DNA of 44,346 bases, taken from Burkholderiaceae bacterium. Lineage in GTDB: Bacteria; Pseudomonadota; Gammaproteobacteria; Burkholderiales; Burkholderiaceae. Below the pieces are notes generated by a model. The model made no database searches and was not told where the DNA came from. It worked only from the letters and a program-made list of their open reading frames with translations. Shown here in pieces: positions 42,287-44,346 of the stretch (position 1 is its first letter; each line of letters starts with the position of its first letter). The translations under genes were made by a program, and so were the position numbers. The DNA lies in NCBI GenBank assembly GCA_947462685.1, contig CANHPL010000020.1:1-44346 (forward strand), given 5' to 3'.

Positions 42287-42853
42287 ATGAAATATTTTAT
42301 TCAAATTTCGCAGCTTCTGATTACACTATCATTGTGTAATATGGCATATGGAGTCGACCAGTCTATTGGAATTCAAGAGCTCAAACCCTATTTAAACAAT
42401 CCCAAACATATTGGCACAGGCCCTTTTACTTATTTGGGTTTTAAGGTCTATGATGCGCAATTTTACAGTACCGACGAATCAGGAAAATTAGGATTTGCAC
42501 TTCGACTTAACTATGTTCGCAAAATAACGAATGAAGATTTAGTCAAAGCCACGATAAAACAAATGATTCGACTTGGCGCCTCAGAAAATGAAATTACAAA
42601 ATGGCAAAACGAATTAGAAAAAATTTACCCCACTGTGGATCAAGGTCATCACATCACCGCAATTTATCAACCCTCTGGATCGACCACGTTTATTCATAAT
42701 GGCAAATTGGCTGGAAAAATTAATGACCAACAATTTTCAAAAATATTCTTCAGTATTTGGCTTGATCAAAAAACGAACTCTCCAGAATTACGCACAAAAC
42801 TTTTAGGGGAATTATGCCCACCAAGCATTATTTCTAACACCTGTATAAAATGA
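42287..42853 (+). CDS. Secreted chalcone isomerase-like protein
   Basis: Protein of 188 residues with a signal peptide ([20 protein letters not shown], cleaved near YG). The mature part resembles the chalcone-isomerase-like domain of bacteria: [49 protein letters not shown] and [18 protein letters not shown]. Bacterial members are periplasmic and of unclear activity; no flavonoid role is implied. The ATG at 42287 is preferred over a TTG at 42266 that overlaps the previous gene. Confidence 0.82.
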   Translation: MKYFIQISQLLITLSLCNMAYGVDQSIGIQELKPYLNNPKHIGTGPFTYLGFKVYDAQFYSTDESGKLGFALRLNYVRKITNEDLVKATIKQMIRLGASENEITKWQNELEKIYPTVDQGHHITAIYQPSGSTTFIHNGKLAGKINDQQFSKIFFSIWLDQKTNSPELRTKLLGELCPPSIISNTCIK

Positions 42854-42857
42854 AACT

Positions 42858-43160
42858 ATGAAAACACTCTTAACATCCCTAGAGCGAAAACACGTTCATA
42901 CTGAAATGCCCAGTTGGGAATTTGTTGATGGTGTTGATGCTATTCATAAGAATTTTTTATTTAAAGACTTTAAAAAAGCCTTCGGTTTTATGACTCGAGT
43001 GGCAGAAATTGCTGAGGAAATGAACCATCACCCAGAATGGTTTAATGTGTGGAATCGTGTAGAAATTCGTTTATCTACGCATGATTCTGGAGGATTAACA
43101 CAATTAGACATTAATCTTGCCAAACGTATTGACGAAACTTATCCAGCTTTTAAAAACTAA
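42858..43160 (+). CDS. phhB: Pterin-4a-carbinolamine dehydratase
   Basis: Small cytoplasmic enzyme of 100 residues that dehydrates 4a-hydroxytetrahydropterin, as in recycling of the phenylalanine hydroxylase cofactor; some relatives act in molybdopterin biology. Diagnostic: [20 protein letters not shown] with the His pair, [19 protein letters not shown] and [12 protein letters not shown]. No phenylalanine hydroxylase gene is adjacent. It follows the chalcone isomerase-like gene by 4 nt. Confidence 0.95.
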   Translation: MKTLLTSLERKHVHTEMPSWEFVDGVDAIHKNFLFKDFKKAFGFMTRVAEIAEEMNHHPEWFNVWNRVEIRLSTHDSGGLTQLDINLAKRIDETYPAFKN

Positions 43161-43433
43161 GGTGATTGAGTAGTATTACTTACTTCGTGGTGGATTGCCA
43201 TGTTGTCCCAATCCTTAAATGGCACATCTAAAAGAACGTCTAACGGCTATGCAGTCCCATTTCAATACCAACTAATATTTCACGAACCTCTTCTGATGTG
43301 CCAATTGAGTGCCCGATAAAACATCAGTTATTTAGGATAACTATTAACATGCAGAATTACTGGAACGCAAAAAAGAATATTCTAATTCTCTCATTTGTCT
43401 TCCCTTTCATTTAAAGTTCAAGCTCGATAATTA
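43161..43433. other. Gap with no clear gene
   Basis: The 273 nt between phhB and the convergent LON-domain gene hold no ORF with good start signals. A 27-codon open piece on the minus strand (43240-43323) has protein-like composition (GTSEEVREILVGIEMGL) and may be a gene remnant. Confidence 0.4.
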
Positions 43434-44075
43434 CTAAAGATTGTGAATATTTTGTATTCCAATTTCTTCGAGAATATCGACCACTAGATCCAAACGTAAC
43501 CTTGGATTTGCTAGGCCCAGTAAATGCTCCCTTTGCCCGGCGGACAATGGTAATATCTCACACCATCGGTTAGCCACCCATCCACAATCATTAAGTAAAT
43601 AGGGAGCACTAAATGGTATTTGTTGTTCAGACAATCCTTGCTTAGTCATCGATTGAATTACCTTGTGCAAGGTGTCAGCAGCAACTTGTAACTCAGGAGG
43701 TATAGGCATTGCCTCATCATCTGCCATCTTCTCGACATCAGCAACCCACAAGCCATTCTTTTGACGCTCACAACCACGAATCGTAAAACGCACTCCACCT
43801 TGGCACTGAATAAAATAAAGACTGGGCTGAATAGCATCAAAGTGCGTAATATTGGCAAAAGTACCTACCTTAGCAAAGCTGATGTTTTCCTGCGGGGTTC
43901 GGACCTCACTCCCTTGGTCAAGAGTCACAACTCCAAAGGAAGAATTTTCTCTTACACAGGTTTTGATCATATCCAAGTATCTGACTTCAAATATTTTTAG
44001 ACTTAATAACCCTGAGGGATATAGGGTTGCACCTAAAGGAAACAAGGGTAAGGTAGTAAATACAGTATTGATCAT
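43434..44075 (-). CDS. LON N-terminal (substrate-binding) domain protein
   Basis: Stand-alone LON substrate-binding domain of 213 residues, without ATPase or protease part. Seen: LPLFPLGATLYPSGLLSLKI, FEVRYLDMIKTCV, SSFGVVTLD, VGTFANITHFD and a helical end with LSAGQREHLLGLANPRLRLD. Such proteins are widespread, with unproven function. The start overlaps the GST stop as ATGA, suggesting coupled translation. Confidence 0.9.
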   Translation of the reverse strand: MINTVFTTLPLFPLGATLYPSGLLSLKIFEVRYLDMIKTCVRENSSFGVVTLDQGSEVRTPQENISFAKVGTFANITHFDAIQPSLYFIQCQGGVRFTIRGCERQKNGLWVADVEKMADDEAMPIPPELQVAADTLHKVIQSMTKQGLSEQQIPFSAPYLLNDCGWVANRWCEILPLSAGQREHLLGLANPRLRLDLVVDILEEIGIQNIHNL

Positions 44076-44346
44076 TTTTCAGCATCTCTCCATAATGGAT
44101 ACTTTGTCATAGCCTTAAGAAACAAATCTGACAGAATAAAGTAATTTAGCCACCTTGAAAGATTTTTTAAAGGTAATTCGTGAAACTTTTTTGAATCACT
44201 TGCCGCAAACTGTCGAATAAATGGAAAGATAGCAATATCCAACATACTGAGCTTGTCATCCAATAAAAAAGTTTTGTTTTCCAATATTTGATTTAAAGGT
44301 AATAAATACAAGTTCATCGCAGATTCTAAAACCTCAGTTTTTGCTA
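44072..44346 (-). CDS. Glutathione S-transferase-like protein, C-terminal part (5' end outside window)
   Basis: The frame is open to the window edge; about 90 residues are visible. LLDDKLSMLDIAIFPFIRQFA matches the helical C-terminal domain of GSTs (the SxxDIAIFPFIRQ pattern), followed by RWLNYFILSDLF and KYPLWRD. The thioredoxin-like N-terminal domain lies outside, so neither class nor active site can be assigned. It is co-directional and coupled with the LON-domain gene. Confidence 0.85.
   Translation of the reverse strand, partial: AKTEVLESAMNLYLLPLNQILENKTFLLDDKLSMLDIAIFPFIRQFAASDSKKFHELPLKNLSRWLNYFILSDLFLKAMTKYPLWRDAEK

Noticed and set aside
43349..43414. 21-codon plus-strand frame (begins MQNYWNAKK)
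   Set aside because: Only a distant AGGA precedes it and no promoter stands out; too weak to call.
1..44346. Mobile elements, prophage or CRISPR array
   Set aside because: I saw no transposase, integrase or phage gene and no regularly spaced repeats.

Overview
The window looks like the chromosome of a low-GC betaproteobacterium of the Burkholderiales, most likely Polynucleobacter or a close freshwater relative. This rests on the run clpB / moaE-moaD-moeA-thrC-hom-alaA, the rpsF-priB-rpsR-rplI-dnaB operon, the Bug-type (TctC) receptors and AT-rich base usage judged by eye. It was not tested by database search. I found no insertion sequences, prophage genes or CRISPR arrays.

Layout. 1-2.2 kb: the 5' part of clpB (minus) behind a heat-shock-type promoter, then a GIY-YIG gene. 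2.5-9.3 kb: a tight minus-strand operon, alaA-hom-thrC-moeA-moaD-moaE-lipoprotein, joining threonine synthesis to molybdopterin assembly. 9.3-17 kb: a plus-strand operon with a DUF498 gene, then a complete L-Ara4N lipid A modification set (arnT, one EmrE-like flippase subunit, arnB, arnC, arnA split into two genes, arnD). 17-20.7 kb: bcp, a PIN-PhoH ATPase, an NlpC/P60 lipoprotein and a PcaD-like hydrolase.

20.7-28.4 kb is the accessory stretch. It has two head-to-head Bug receptors, a ModA-like protein without a signal peptide, a broken [2Fe-2S] subunit gene, an orphan tungstate-binding protein (tupA) with a palindrome upstream, a GFA protein, and an amidase / NodB deacetylase / HpcH-type aldolase cluster. 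28.4-31.3 kb is dnaB-rplI-rpsR-priB-rpsF. Next come lexA with its SOS box, a three-lipoprotein LpoB/YcfL/COG3014 locus, a YgiQ radical SAM protein, a Nudix hydrolase, a split ChrA transporter and a solute-binding protein.

From 40 kb on there are tRNA-His, an unlisted 35-codon gene under a strong LexA-controlled promoter, an acyltransferase, DUF2244, a small lipoprotein, a CoA-binding protein, a chalcone isomerase-like protein, phhB, a LON-domain protein and the C-terminus of a glutathione S-transferase.

The most notable candidate is the 35-codon gene at 40272-40379 (minus). It has a consensus Shine-Dalgarno, a -35/-10 pair spaced by 17 bp, a perfect LexA box filling that spacer and a second LexA box upstream, so it looks like an undescribed DNA-damage-induced small protein gene just upstream of tRNA-His. 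Second in interest are the metal-related oddities at 22.7-24.9 kb and the rearranged arn operon.
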